Of a DNA stretch of 49,699 bases, positions 16,984 through 25,101 are shown in pieces. Source of the DNA: Mycolicibacterium chlorophenolicum (GTDB lineage: Bacteria > Actinomycetota > Actinomycetes > Mycobacteriales > Mycobacteriaceae); NCBI RefSeq assembly GCF_001044235.1, contig NZ_JYNL01000065.1, positions 1 to 49,699 on the forward strand, in the 5' to 3' direction. The stretch's first letter is position 1. The number at the start of each line of letters is the position of its first letter. The translations under genes and the position numbers were made by a program. Below the pieces are notes generated by a model. It was not told where the DNA came from, searched no databases, and was given only the letters and a program-made list of their open reading frames with translations.

Positions 16984-17304
16984 ATGGCATCAACAACCGT
17001 TAATCATGACGCAGTCGTCGCACTGGCCAACCAGATGGACGAGCTGTCGCACCGGGCCCAGGACGTGCTGACCCGCTACGAGGCGGCCGTGCAGCACGCA
17101 CATTCCGGGCAGATCCTCAACGGCGCGGCTGGGTCGACCAATCTGCTGACCGGCGCCGAGGTCAAGGACGCACAGATGAAGATCCAGACGCGGTTCCAGG
17201 GTGTCAACGACCTGCTGCGCTCGGGTGCAACGACATACACGAGCACCGACGAGGACAACGCGCACCAGGTCGCTTCGGTGGCCGGCAGCCTGCGGTTCAC
17301 CTGA
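16984..17304 (+). CDS. EsxB-like (CFP-10 type) WXG100-family protein, 106 aa
   Basis: A WXG100-length helical hairpin. The turn reads ILNGAAGSTN, so the Trp of the WXG motif is absent. The C terminus has YTSTDEDNAHQV, containing the YxxxD export signal (YTSTD), which marks the CFP-10-like partner that docks on EccC. It is followed 53 bp later by the EsxA-like gene, the standard order. Its ribosome site (AAGGAG) is strong, in line with high expression. Likely the main substrate pair of the system with its neighbour. Confidence 0.9.
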   Translation: MASTTVNHDAVVALANQMDELSHRAQDVLTRYEAAVQHAHSGQILNGAAGSTNLLTGAEVKDAQMKIQTRFQGVNDLLRSGATTYTSTDEDNAHQVASVAGSLRFT

Positions 17305-17357
17305 TCGCGACCCCTTCACCCACACTTCCAGACCTTCTGAGCAGAAAAGGAAACAAT

Positions 17358-17663
17358 ATGAGCGGCGACGGCACAATGATCTACAACCCGATGGGGTTGG
17401 CGGATCTGACCAGCAGCATGGTGCAGTTCAGCCAGGAGTTGGACCAGATCGGGCAGGAGGCCCACACCCTGCTGGCAGGCTCCCAGGAGTTCTTCCAGGG
17501 CCCCAGCGGCGCAGTGAACTACCAGCAGGCCCAGCAGCTGATCAACGAGGGCATCCAGGACGGCAAAGACGTCATTGCCCGCCACGGAAGCACGGTCGAC
17601 ACCGCGTCGTCGAACTTCTCGGCGGCCGACCTTCAGGTCGGCAACAGCTTCGGCGGCGTCTAA
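17358..17663 (+). CDS. EsxA-like (ESAT-6 type) protein, 101 aa
   Basis: A helical hairpin with the turn FFQGPSGAVNY, where Phe replaces the Trp of WXG (FQG). The first helix is MGLADLTSSMVQFSQELDQIGQEAHTLL and the second INEGIQDGKDVIARHGSTVDTASSNF. It forms the expected pair with the EsxB-like protein encoded just upstream. A purine-rich ribosome site (AAAAGGAAA) precedes ATG 17358. A 13-bp hairpin directly downstream should separate this highly expressed pair from espG. Confidence 0.9.
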   Translation: MSGDGTMIYNPMGLADLTSSMVQFSQELDQIGQEAHTLLAGSQEFFQGPSGAVNYQQAQQLINEGIQDGKDVIARHGSTVDTASSNFSAADLQVGNSFGGV

Positions 17664-17694
17664 GTCACACTGATCGACCCGACACATCACGGGC

Positions 17695-17729
17695 AGAAAG
17701 GGGGGCCTGCGACACTGGCCCCCCTTTCT
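17695..17729 (+). terminator. 13-bp perfect hairpin after the Esx pair
   Basis: AGAAAGGGGGGCC (17695-17707) pairs exactly with GGCCCCCCTTTCT (17717-17729) around a 9-nt loop. It lies between esxA-like and espG and would stop or attenuate transcription, keeping Esx mRNA in excess over espG. Confidence 0.75.
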
Positions 17730-17767
17730 CGTGTCTCATCTATCCGTATCCTCTTGGGAGGCAACCG

Positions 17768-18622
17768 ATGTTGACCACCTCCAAGACCTGCGTGTGGACG
17801 CTACAGGCGCTGCTGGGAGTGGAGAGGATGCCCACCCCGCTGCGCCTGAAGCCGTTCATTCCGTCCGCGCACGGCGATCTCATCGTGGAGACAACGCAGG
17901 GCCGCCAGCCTTTACAGGCCACAGCCGAGTACCACGATCTGATGCGCATCGGTGTCGTCGACGAACGGGGCCAGGTCGACGACGTCGTTCGGGACTGGAT
18001 GACTGTACTGTCGCGCGCCGAGCGTGAAGTCATGCTGGTCATCCGTCGCCCCAACCAGCCGGCCACTGACGACACCCCCGCGACAGTGCATGAGCGAGTC
18101 CTGGTGGTATGCCGCTACCAGAAATACCTGGCGATGGCCGCCCTCGACGGTGACGAGATGGTGATCGGCGGGGTGGGAGAGACCGACGACCCGGCCCAGC
18201 AGATCGATCTCACGTGCAACATGTTGATCCCGGCGTTGGGGGATCACCCTCCGGCCGATATCGACGGCATCAACGTGCCCAAGGACCTCATTGCGCGGGA
18301 AATGGAGGCCGGCGGCCGCAGCGCGGAAGGCATCCAGGCCGCGCTCCGCAGGGCTGGCCTGAGCCCGTGGGAGGTCGAGGTGGTGCAGGCGGCCACCAAG
18401 CTCGACGATTCAGCGATGGGAGTGGTCGCGGTGATCGACAACGGCGCACAGATACACGTGCATCCGCGGGTACTCGCGGTCGCTGACACCGAGTACGGAC
18501 GGATCAGCTTCACCACCACCGCCGGTGCCGACGGCACCGAATGGCTAAGCATTTGGCCCATTACCCCCACCAGTCTTCGGCAGGATCTCAGCGATCTGCT
18601 TGCCGTCCCGCAGTTAGTCTGA
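17768..18622 (+). CDS. espG: EspG, PE/PPE-specific chaperone, 284 aa
   Basis: EspG proteins hold the hydrophobic tip of PPE proteins in the cytosol and guide PE/PPE pairs to the secretion complex. The length is typical. The pattern fits the family: a central strand region (GDLIVETTQGRQPLQATAEYHDLMRIGVVDERGQVDD), alternating strands (REVMLVIRRP, RVLVVCRYQKYLAMAALDGDEMVI), a helical middle and a final sheet (GRISFTTTAG, WLSIWPITP). ATG 17768 is chosen from GGGAGG at 17756-17761; frames upstream of this run through the terminator and are not coding. It lies just before eccB, as in chromosomal ESX loci. Confidence 0.85.
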   Translation: MLTTSKTCVWTLQALLGVERMPTPLRLKPFIPSAHGDLIVETTQGRQPLQATAEYHDLMRIGVVDERGQVDDVVRDWMTVLSRAEREVMLVIRRPNQPATDDTPATVHERVLVVCRYQKYLAMAALDGDEMVIGGVGETDDPAQQIDLTCNMLIPALGDHPPADIDGINVPKDLIAREMEAGGRSAEGIQAALRRAGLSPWEVEVVQAATKLDDSAMGVVAVIDNGAQIHVHPRVLAVADTEYGRISFTTTAGADGTEWLSIWPITPTSLRQDLSDLLAVPQLV

Positions 18623-18640
18623 GCGGCCAGGTGCGCGCAC

Positions 18641-18657
18641 GAACCGAGCGCCGGTTC
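18641..18657 (+). terminator. Small hairpin between espG and the eccB promoter
   Basis: GAACCG (18641-18646) pairs with CGGTTC (18652-18657) over a 5-nt loop, just upstream of the shared promoter motif. It is short and weak; it may end the espG transcript. Confidence 0.3.
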
Positions 18658-18672
18658 TCTGTCGGGGGTGGG

Positions 18673-18712
18673 AAAATTAGCGCGGATATGGTGCCGCACG
18701 CACCGGTAACCT
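18673..18712 (+). promoter_or_regulatory. Shared-motif promoter 6 (eccB), leaderless
   Basis: AAAATTAGCGCGGATATG (18673-18690) and a -10 TAACCT (18707-18712), spacing 29 from T 18678. ATG 18720 is 7 nt after the -10. This motif is almost identical over 17 bp to that before eccC. Confidence 0.65.
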
Positions 18713-18719
18713 CAAGGCC

Positions 18720-20228
18720 ATGGCGCTGAATCTGACCAGCCGACTGCAGGTCACGGCTCACTACTTCTGGAACCGCCGCAACGAAGCGGCGCTTAGTCAT
18801 CATGGCGTCCGCCTCGATTACGACCCTGAGCAGCGTCGTCGAGCGGCGCTGGCGCTGGGGTATGCCCTGCTGGTCATCGGGCTGGCGCTGGCGGCGTTAA
18901 TGGCCTATATCAAGCCCGCCGGACAAGTCGGTTCCTCACCCATTCTGGCCAACCGCGATACCGGCGCGATCTATGTCATGGTCGATGGCCGGCTGCATCC
19001 GACGAATCTGATCAGCGCCCGGCTCATCACAGGCACCAACGCCAACCCGACGTTCGTCAAAGCAGCCGAGCTCGATAAGTATCCGCAAGGTCCACGGGTC
19101 GGAATCCTCGGCGCGCCAGAGGAAATGCCGATCCGCACCGGAATGGATTCCCAGTGGGCGGTGTGCGACACCGCCCCGGCGGCGACTGCGACATCCTCTG
19201 CGGGTAAGGAACCTGTGGTGACCGCGATCGCCGGGCCACTGACGATCGGGCGGCGCTCGGCCCCGCTGGTGATGCCGAACGCCATCCTGGCCCGGCATAA
19301 CGACAAAACGTTCGTGGTGTGGGAGGGTCATCGTTCCGACATCGACCTGGGCAACAAGTCGGTGGCGCTGGCACTTGGCGTGGATTCGACTGCGCCCGAC
19401 CCGGTTCCGATGTCAACCGCCCTGTATGACGCGATGCCGGCAACCGATCCGCTGGTCATTCCCATCATTCCCAACGCGGGCCAGCCCGCACCGTGGGATC
19501 TGGCTCGCGGTGTGGTGATCGGATCGGTTCTGTCCGTGCACGATGTCCAAGGCGCCGAGACGTTCTACGTGCTGCTTCCCAATGGAGTGCAACGCATTTC
19601 GCCGTTCGTGGCGTCGCTGTTGCGGTCGGCCAACAGCTTCGGCGACGTCGCCCCGGTCGCCGTGGCCCCCGACAAGCTGGCTCCCGTGCCGGTCGTGGAC
19701 TCGCTGCCGGTGTCGTACTACCCGTCGACACGGCTTCGGCTGGTTGACACCAGCGTCAACGGCACAACGTGTCTGGCGTGGTCGAAAGGCGCGACAGACA
19801 AGGCCGCGAAAGTCACCGTGCTATCGGGGCAGGGCCTGCCAACACCGCCAGAGTCCGATAACCGTCTCGTGCATCTTGTTCGCCAAACCCACGGCGACCC
19901 CACATCGGTGGAAGCCGACGACGCGTATATCTCTCCCGGCGCAACGAATCTGGTCATGAGCACCAACGGCGACCCCGCTTCGGTCAGCCGTGACTCCCTG
20001 TGGTGGATCTCCGATCAAGGCATCCGATACGGCATCGCGTTGAACGACTCCGCGCTCAAGCCGCTGGGAATTGCGACCGCTTCGGCGCAGCAGGCGCCGT
20101 GGGCGCTGATCCGGGTGTTCCAACCCGGTGCGGCACTGTCGCAGGAGGACGCCAAGGTCGAGCATGGCGGTGAAGCGCCCAGCAGTGCACCAGTCGAGGC
20201 GCTGCCCACAAACGGTCCCGACCACTAA
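18720..20228 (+). CDS. eccB: EccB, ESX membrane-complex component, 502 aa
   Basis: EccB is a core subunit whose large external domain stands in the periplasm and joins the complexes. The N terminus is typical (LTSRLQVTAHYFWNRRNEAAL), followed by one transmembrane helix at about 43-63. The external part begins with SSPILANRDTGAIYVMVDGRLHPTNLISARLITG, the family signature. Two Cys (about 149 and 351) can form the conserved disulfide. The length is normal for the family. It is transcribed alone from its own leaderless promoter; the next promoter precedes the EspI-like gene. Confidence 0.93.
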   Translation: MALNLTSRLQVTAHYFWNRRNEAALSHHGVRLDYDPEQRRRAALALGYALLVIGLALAALMAYIKPAGQVGSSPILANRDTGAIYVMVDGRLHPTNLISARLITGTNANPTFVKAAELDKYPQGPRVGILGAPEEMPIRTGMDSQWAVCDTAPAATATSSAGKEPVVTAIAGPLTIGRRSAPLVMPNAILARHNDKTFVVWEGHRSDIDLGNKSVALALGVDSTAPDPVPMSTALYDAMPATDPLVIPIIPNAGQPAPWDLARGVVIGSVLSVHDVQGAETFYVLLPNGVQRISPFVASLLRSANSFGDVAPVAVAPDKLAPVPVVDSLPVSYYPSTRLRLVDTSVNGTTCLAWSKGATDKAAKVTVLSGQGLPTPPESDNRLVHLVRQTHGDPTSVEADDAYISPGATNLVMSTNGDPASVSRDSLWWISDQGIRYGIALNDSALKPLGIATASAQQAPWALIRVFQPGAALSQEDAKVEHGGEAPSSAPVEALPTNGPDH

Positions 20229-20251
20229 TAATGATGAATATCTGGGCCCCG

Positions 20252-20290
20252 AAAAGTAGTGCGGATACTCCCTATTCGCGCTGATAGGAT
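20252..20290 (+). promoter_or_regulatory. Shared-motif promoter 7 (EspI-like/eccD/mycP/eccE operon)
   Basis: AAAAGTAGTGCGGATACT (20252-20269) and a -10 TAGGAT (20285-20290); spacing from T 20257 is 28, one less than elsewhere. ATG 20300 lies 9 nt after the -10, so the leader is at most a few bases. Confidence 0.55.
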
Positions 20291-20299
20291 GGCATTATT

Positions 20300-21925
20300 A
20301 TGAGCGAGCGTCAAAGCAGTGAGTTCGATGACCACGGCGACCGCGCAGAGCTGCCGAATCGCTCGGGCGACGGCAGCGAAGGACCCTCATCAGGGCCGCT
20401 TCCGTTGCGGCCAGGCGGCGAGTCTCTGCCGCCGGCCCCGCTATTCGACCAGAGTCAATGGCCCAGACCCCCGCACTCAGCAGATCCCGCCGGCCCGCCA
20501 GACACACCCGCAGCCGAGCCGCCGAGCGGCTTTGCGCCGACGCCGACCCGCCCCGGCGCTCACCGCGGCCCCACCGACTCTGAGACCACCTCGATCGTCG
20601 ACCGCGACTGGCTGACTCAGGAGATCGAACGCCACCAGTCAAACCTCGACCACGGCCGCGACGCCGGGCCGCAACAGCCCGGACACGGCACCCCAGGGCA
20701 GTGGCAATTCGACACTCCGCCGCCCCCACCGCAGCCATATGGCGGCCCCGGCCAAGGCCTACCGGTAGTACCTCCGCCCGGCCCATTCCGCGGTCAACTG
20801 GCTGGCCAACCACCGCCGGCAGACGCAATTCCTCCACAGCCGCGTCCCGGTTACGACCGCGAGGGTGGCCAGCCGCCGACGTCGGGTTACGGCGACTGGT
20901 CAGCCGCGCAAGGCTCGGCCACGTCGTGGAACTACGTCGACAACATCCGCAGCAGCGAAATGGTCCCGACCCGGCGTATCCCGCCGAGCCGCGGCTGGCG
21001 AAAAGCCGTCTATTACAGCACCTTTAAGCTGATCAACCTTGGCCAGTCACCCGACGAACGCTACGAAGCCGAGCTGGTCGCCAAGGTCCGATCCCTGCTG
21101 CGCGGCACCTACAAGATCGGTGTCCTGGGCAAGGGTGGTGTCGGCAAGAGCACCACCGCGGCCGGCGTCGGCTCGATCTTTGCCGAACTGCGTCAGGACG
21201 ACCGCGTGGTGGCCGTCGACGCCGACACCGCGTTCGGCAAGCTCTCGGCGCGCATCGACCCGAAAGTCTCGGGCTCGTATTGGGAGGTTGCCCAGGACCC
21301 GAACCTCAACACGTTCGCCGATATGCGTGCCCGTGTCGGTTCCAACGCCTCCGGCCTGTTCGTGCTGGGCGGTGAATCGGTGACCGTGCGGCGTCGCATC
21401 GTGGACCCCGATATTTACCGGCGCGCGACCGCGCAGCTGGATCGGCATTTCACGCTGTCGATCATCGATTGCGGCTCAACGATGGATTCGGCGATCACAC
21501 GCGAGGTTCTAAGCGATGTCGATGCGTTGATCGTGGTGACTTCACCGTGGTACGACGGTGCGTCGGCGGCCGGGCAGACGTTGGAATGGTTGGGCAACGG
21601 CGGCTACACCGCCCTGTTGCACCGCACCGTGGTCGTGGTGAACGACTCCGACGGTCACGTCGACAAGAAGGATCTGAAGCTGCTGGTGGACCGGTTCGGC
21701 AAACATGGCCAAAAGGTCATTCAGCTGCCCTATGACCAGCATTTGCGCCCGGGCGGGGTGATCGACATCAAGAGCGAAATCAATCCTCTGACACGGCGGC
21801 GCCTGCTGGAGTTGGCCGCTGAGTGCGCCGAGCATTTCGCCGCGACGACCGACCGGCCCCGCCGCGGCCGGCAAGCCGGGCCGGCGCCGGCCGCAGGCCC
21901 AATCGACCGGCCGCGGGGGGTGTAG
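20300..21925 (+). CDS. EspI-like protein: Pro-rich N terminus plus ParA/MinD-type ATPase, 541 aa
   Basis: Residues 1-225 are Pro/Gly/Asp-rich and disordered. Residues about 230-520 are a ParA/MinD-type P-loop ATPase with deviant Walker A KGGVGKSTTAAG (signature Lys at 278), a switch region VDADTAFGKLSARID, and Walker B/IDCGSTMDSAITREVL. This layout and the position before eccD match EspI of ESX-1 (Rv3876), proposed to adjust secretion to ATP levels. ATG 20300 follows the promoter. The stop is directly followed by the eccD start. A partition ParA is a less likely reading, because there is no ParB or parS nearby. Confidence 0.85.
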   Translation: MSERQSSEFDDHGDRAELPNRSGDGSEGPSSGPLPLRPGGESLPPAPLFDQSQWPRPPHSADPAGPPDTPAAEPPSGFAPTPTRPGAHRGPTDSETTSIVDRDWLTQEIERHQSNLDHGRDAGPQQPGHGTPGQWQFDTPPPPPQPYGGPGQGLPVVPPPGPFRGQLAGQPPPADAIPPQPRPGYDREGGQPPTSGYGDWSAAQGSATSWNYVDNIRSSEMVPTRRIPPSRGWRKAVYYSTFKLINLGQSPDERYEAELVAKVRSLLRGTYKIGVLGKGGVGKSTTAAGVGSIFAELRQDDRVVAVDADTAFGKLSARIDPKVSGSYWEVAQDPNLNTFADMRARVGSNASGLFVLGGESVTVRRRIVDPDIYRRATAQLDRHFTLSIIDCGSTMDSAITREVLSDVDALIVVTSPWYDGASAAGQTLEWLGNGGYTALLHRTVVVVNDSDGHVDKKDLKLLVDRFGKHGQKVIQLPYDQHLRPGGVIDIKSEINPLTRRRLLELAAECAEHFAATTDRPRRGRQAGPAPAAGPIDRPRGV

Positions 21926-23443
21926 ATGACCGCGACCGCCGATAGGCCCGTCACCACCGCCAGCGAGACGCTGGTCCCGGCCTCGAGCCGGGTGTCGATC
22001 CTGGTCGGCAACGACCCGCAGGCCCGTCAGATCGACTTGCTGCTACCGGCGGCGGTGCCGCTATCGAAGTTGGTCGAGCCGACCCGCGACGTTCTCAATC
22101 AACGCCTGCGCTCGATCGGCGCCGAGGAGCTGCCCGTGGGCACGGCGTTCGTGTTCGCCCGCGCCGCCGGTATGACACTGCTGGCCGGCAACTTGTCCCT
22201 GGCCGCCCAGGGCATCAATGACGCCGATCTGCTGGCCTTTATCCCGGCCTCGAAAGCCCAACGCTACGAACCCAATATCGAGAACGTCTCGGCAGCGATT
22301 GCCCGGTGGGCCAAAGAGCACTTCCCGGCAGTATCGGCCGTCGACGCGGCCCGCGTCGCCGCCATGCTGACCCTGGTCGCACTTGCCCTGGCCGGCGTCA
22401 TGCTGTGGCGCTTGCGCTGGGGCGGGACGGGCGGCTGGCTGGTAGCGGCCATCTTCGGCGGCGCCGCCGTCGTGCTGGCCGGCGCCTCGACGCTGGGCGC
22501 CCGCATGGGCGCCGAACGTTTCCTCACCGGTGCTACCACCTGGGCCGCCCTGACCGTGCTCGTGGTGGGCGCCGCGACCGCGCCGCCAGGGGCACATCCG
22601 GGCGCTCCGCACGCCTTCCTGGCCGCGATCATCGCCGTTGTTGCCTCGACGGGGGTAGCGCGGCTCACGGGCCGCTACTGGACGGCAGCGACCACCATCG
22701 CCACCACGTCAGTCGCGGTGATCGGGGTAGGTGCTGCACGGATGTTCTTCAATGTTCCGGGGCAGCGCATCGCCATCGTCGTGCTAGTCGGCGTCGTGAC
22801 CGTGAGCTATGTGGCGTCCTCGATGGGGCGGCGGCTGGCCAGGGTCCCCCAGCAGAGTTTCGAGTCGGTCACCGGCAAGGACATGTACGAGCGCAATCCG
22901 GGCGATCCGGAGGACACCATCGCACCCGTGGCTGATGGCCCTCGTGACATCACGCTGACCGGCGAACAGGTCGGCGAGGTGGCGCGGCGCTCTAACCGCG
23001 TGCTGATGGGTGTGCTGCTGGGTGTGGCGCTGGCCGAGGTCGCCGCGTCCTGGTGCGCCATTCACCCCGGCGTCGGCACCCAGTGGACCTTCGTCACGGT
23101 GGCGGCGACCGTGGCGCTCATTCAGGTGCTGCGGGCCCGCGCGTTCCGTGACCGCCGCCATGCCATCACCGTCGTCTCTGGGGCGGCGCTGTCCCTTTTC
23201 ACCATCCCCACCCATTACGGGTGGGCGGTCTCAACGAATGACACTGCGGCCATTCTGATTTCAGCCGCCGTCGTGGTGGCCATCGCCCTGGCCGCGCTGC
23301 TGGCCGGCGCGATGGTGCCCACGCGGGTGTTCTCCGAGCCGGTCCGGGAAATGGTCGAGTACCTCGAATATGTGGCCACCGTTGCGGTGGTGATCTTCGC
23401 CGCTTGGACGATCGAGCTGCTCCAGTTCACGAGGTATCACTGA
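21926..23443 (+). CDS. eccD: EccD, multi-spanning ESX membrane channel component, 505 aa
   Basis: Residues about 20-105 form the cytosolic ubiquitin-like domain (SRVSILVGNDPQARQIDLLLPAAVPLSKLVEP). From about 135 on come the family's many hydrophobic helices (AARVAAMLTLVALALAGVMLW, WLVAAIFGGAAVVLAGAS and further), about eleven in all, interrupted near 300-350 by a charged cytosolic loop (GRRLARVPQQSFESVTGKDMYERNPGDPED), normal for EccD. The start follows the previous stop with no gap, and the stop overlaps the mycP start (TGATG, 23441-23445). It forms the inner-membrane rafts of the secretion complex with EccB, EccC and EccE. Confidence 0.93.
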   Translation: MTATADRPVTTASETLVPASSRVSILVGNDPQARQIDLLLPAAVPLSKLVEPTRDVLNQRLRSIGAEELPVGTAFVFARAAGMTLLAGNLSLAAQGINDADLLAFIPASKAQRYEPNIENVSAAIARWAKEHFPAVSAVDAARVAAMLTLVALALAGVMLWRLRWGGTGGWLVAAIFGGAAVVLAGASTLGARMGAERFLTGATTWAALTVLVVGAATAPPGAHPGAPHAFLAAIIAVVASTGVARLTGRYWTAATTIATTSVAVIGVGAARMFFNVPGQRIAIVVLVGVVTVSYVASSMGRRLARVPQQSFESVTGKDMYERNPGDPEDTIAPVADGPRDITLTGEQVGEVARRSNRVLMGVLLGVALAEVAASWCAIHPGVGTQWTFVTVAATVALIQVLRARAFRDRRHAITVVSGAALSLFTIPTHYGWAVSTNDTAAILISAAVVVAIALAALLAGAMVPTRVFSEPVREMVEYLEYVATVAVVIFAAWTIELLQFTRYH

Positions 23444-25101
23444 TGCGTGTCCACGCCGCCGCCGCAGCCCTGGGCGCGGCCGTCCTGTTGGCGGCCAACG
23501 TCTTAGCGCCCCCGACCGCGCTGGCGATCGCCCCGCCCGTCATTGATCCCGCGGCCCTGCCGCCGGCCGAAACCCCTGGGCCGACAGAGGAAATGCGCCA
23601 AAGCGAAGCGTGCATCAAACCTGTGGTGGTCGCCGATCCCGACGTCACCCAGCCCGCCCCCGGCAACGCCGCCCTCAACATCAAGCAGGCGTGGCAGTAT
23701 TCGACCGGGGCTGGGGTGGTGGTGGCGATCGTCGACACCGGCGTCACCCCGAATCCACGCTTCCCGGCTCTGTTCCCGGGTGGGGACTACGTGATGGGTG
23801 TGAAAAACGGGGGGCTGACCGACTGCGAGAATCATGGCACGGTCGTGGCCAGCATCATCGGCGCATCACCGTCGAATCCGGCTGATCGCCCGGTCCCGAA
23901 ACCCACTGGAGTACAGGCGGTCCCGCCCCCGGCGAACGTCCCTGCCAATCCGGCGCCGACTAGCCCGCCCCCTCCTCCGCCGCCGGCACAGACGGTGACG
24001 GTCACGGCTCCTGCTCCGCCTGCTCCGCCCCCACCAGCCGCTGAGCCCCCGCCACCGCCACCGCCGGAGGGCGACCTCCCAGCAGACGGCACCGCGCCGC
24101 CGGGATCAGCGCAGCCACTGGTGGCCGGCCCGCCGCCGGGCGCCCCGGACGGCATCGTGGGTGTCGCTCCGGACGCGACACTGATCTCGATCCGGCAGTC
24201 CTCGGTCGCGTTCTCCCCGGCGCACCCGACGCCCGAAGAGCAAGACCAGCACCGCAAGGCCGGCGACGTGCTGACCCTGGCCAAAGCGATCCGCACCGCC
24301 GCAGACCTCGGCGCGAAAGTGATCAACGTGTCCCTGGCCTCGTGCACGAATGCCGCGGCGCCGGTCAATCAGGACCCACTCGGGGCTGCGGTGCGCTACG
24401 CCGCCGTGGAAAAAGACGCCGTCGTGATCGCGGCGGCCGGCAACCAGAACGACCCGATGCAGCCTGACTGCGGCCAGAACCCGGCGTTCAACCCGCTCAA
24501 CGTCGACGACCCGCGCGACTGGGCCGGGGTGCGAACGATCGTGAGTCCCGCATGGTTCAGCGATTACGTGCTGTCGGTGGCCGCCGTCACGCCCGAGGGG
24601 GTACCGATGCCGGACTCGATCAACGGCCCCTGGGTGGGTGTGGCAGCACCCGGCGCACGTATCATGGGGCTGTCCAGCGAGAACGGCGCTGCGGTCAATG
24701 CCTCCCTGGCCAAGGACCCCGGCACGGGAAACGGCATCTGGGGGACCAGTTTCAGCGCCGCCTACGTCTCCGGTGTCGCCGCCCTCATCCGCGCCAAGTA
24801 CCCGAATTTGACCGCGCACCAAGTCATTCGGCGCATTGTCGAGACCGCTCACAACCCGGCGCACAAGGTCGATAATCAGGTCGGCTACGGCGTCGTGGAC
24901 CCGGTGGCCGCCCTCACTTTCGATGTGGCACCCGGCGATCCGAAACCCGTCGAGCACCTGACCTCGATGCTGGATGTGCCCCCGCCCCCGCCGGCACCGG
25001 ACACCCGGCCACGGACCGTGGCGCTGCTGGGCGGCGCGACCGCGGTCCTGGTGGCCGCCATCCTGGGCGGCATTGTCGTGATCCGCAGGAGGATGTCGTG
25101 A
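23443..25101 (+). CDS. mycP: MycP mycosin, subtilisin-like protease of the ESX complex, 553 aa
   Basis: A signal peptide (AAAAALGAAVLLAANVLAPPTALA) precedes a subtilase domain with the triad Asp 98 (AIVDTGV), His 131 (CENHGT) and Ser 436 (GTSFSAAY). A Pro-rich insertion lies at about 150-230 between His and the rest of the fold, as in other mycosins but long. The C terminus has a transmembrane helix (TVALLGGATAVLVAAILGGIVV) and a basic tail. MycP caps and stabilises the secretion complex on the periplasmic side. ATG 23443 is chosen over an in-frame start at 23404 because it overlaps the eccD stop and gives the right signal peptide. Confidence 0.95.
   Translation: MRVHAAAAALGAAVLLAANVLAPPTALAIAPPVIDPAALPPAETPGPTEEMRQSEACIKPVVVADPDVTQPAPGNAALNIKQAWQYSTGAGVVVAIVDTGVTPNPRFPALFPGGDYVMGVKNGGLTDCENHGTVVASIIGASPSNPADRPVPKPTGVQAVPPPANVPANPAPTSPPPPPPPAQTVTVTAPAPPAPPPPAAEPPPPPPPEGDLPADGTAPPGSAQPLVAGPPPGAPDGIVGVAPDATLISIRQSSVAFSPAHPTPEEQDQHRKAGDVLTLAKAIRTAADLGAKVINVSLASCTNAAAPVNQDPLGAAVRYAAVEKDAVVIAAAGNQNDPMQPDCGQNPAFNPLNVDDPRDWAGVRTIVSPAWFSDYVLSVAAVTPEGVPMPDSINGPWVGVAAPGARIMGLSSENGAAVNASLAKDPGTGNGIWGTSFSAAYVSGVAALIRAKYPNLTAHQVIRRIVETAHNPAHKVDNQVGYGVVDPVAALTFDVAPGDPKPVEHLTSMLDVPPPPPAPDTRPRTVALLGGATAVLVAAILGGIVVIRRRMS

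Noticed and set aside
17201..17767. espG start far upstream
   Set aside because: The frame runs through the Esx genes and a terminator; ATG 17768 has GGGAGG.
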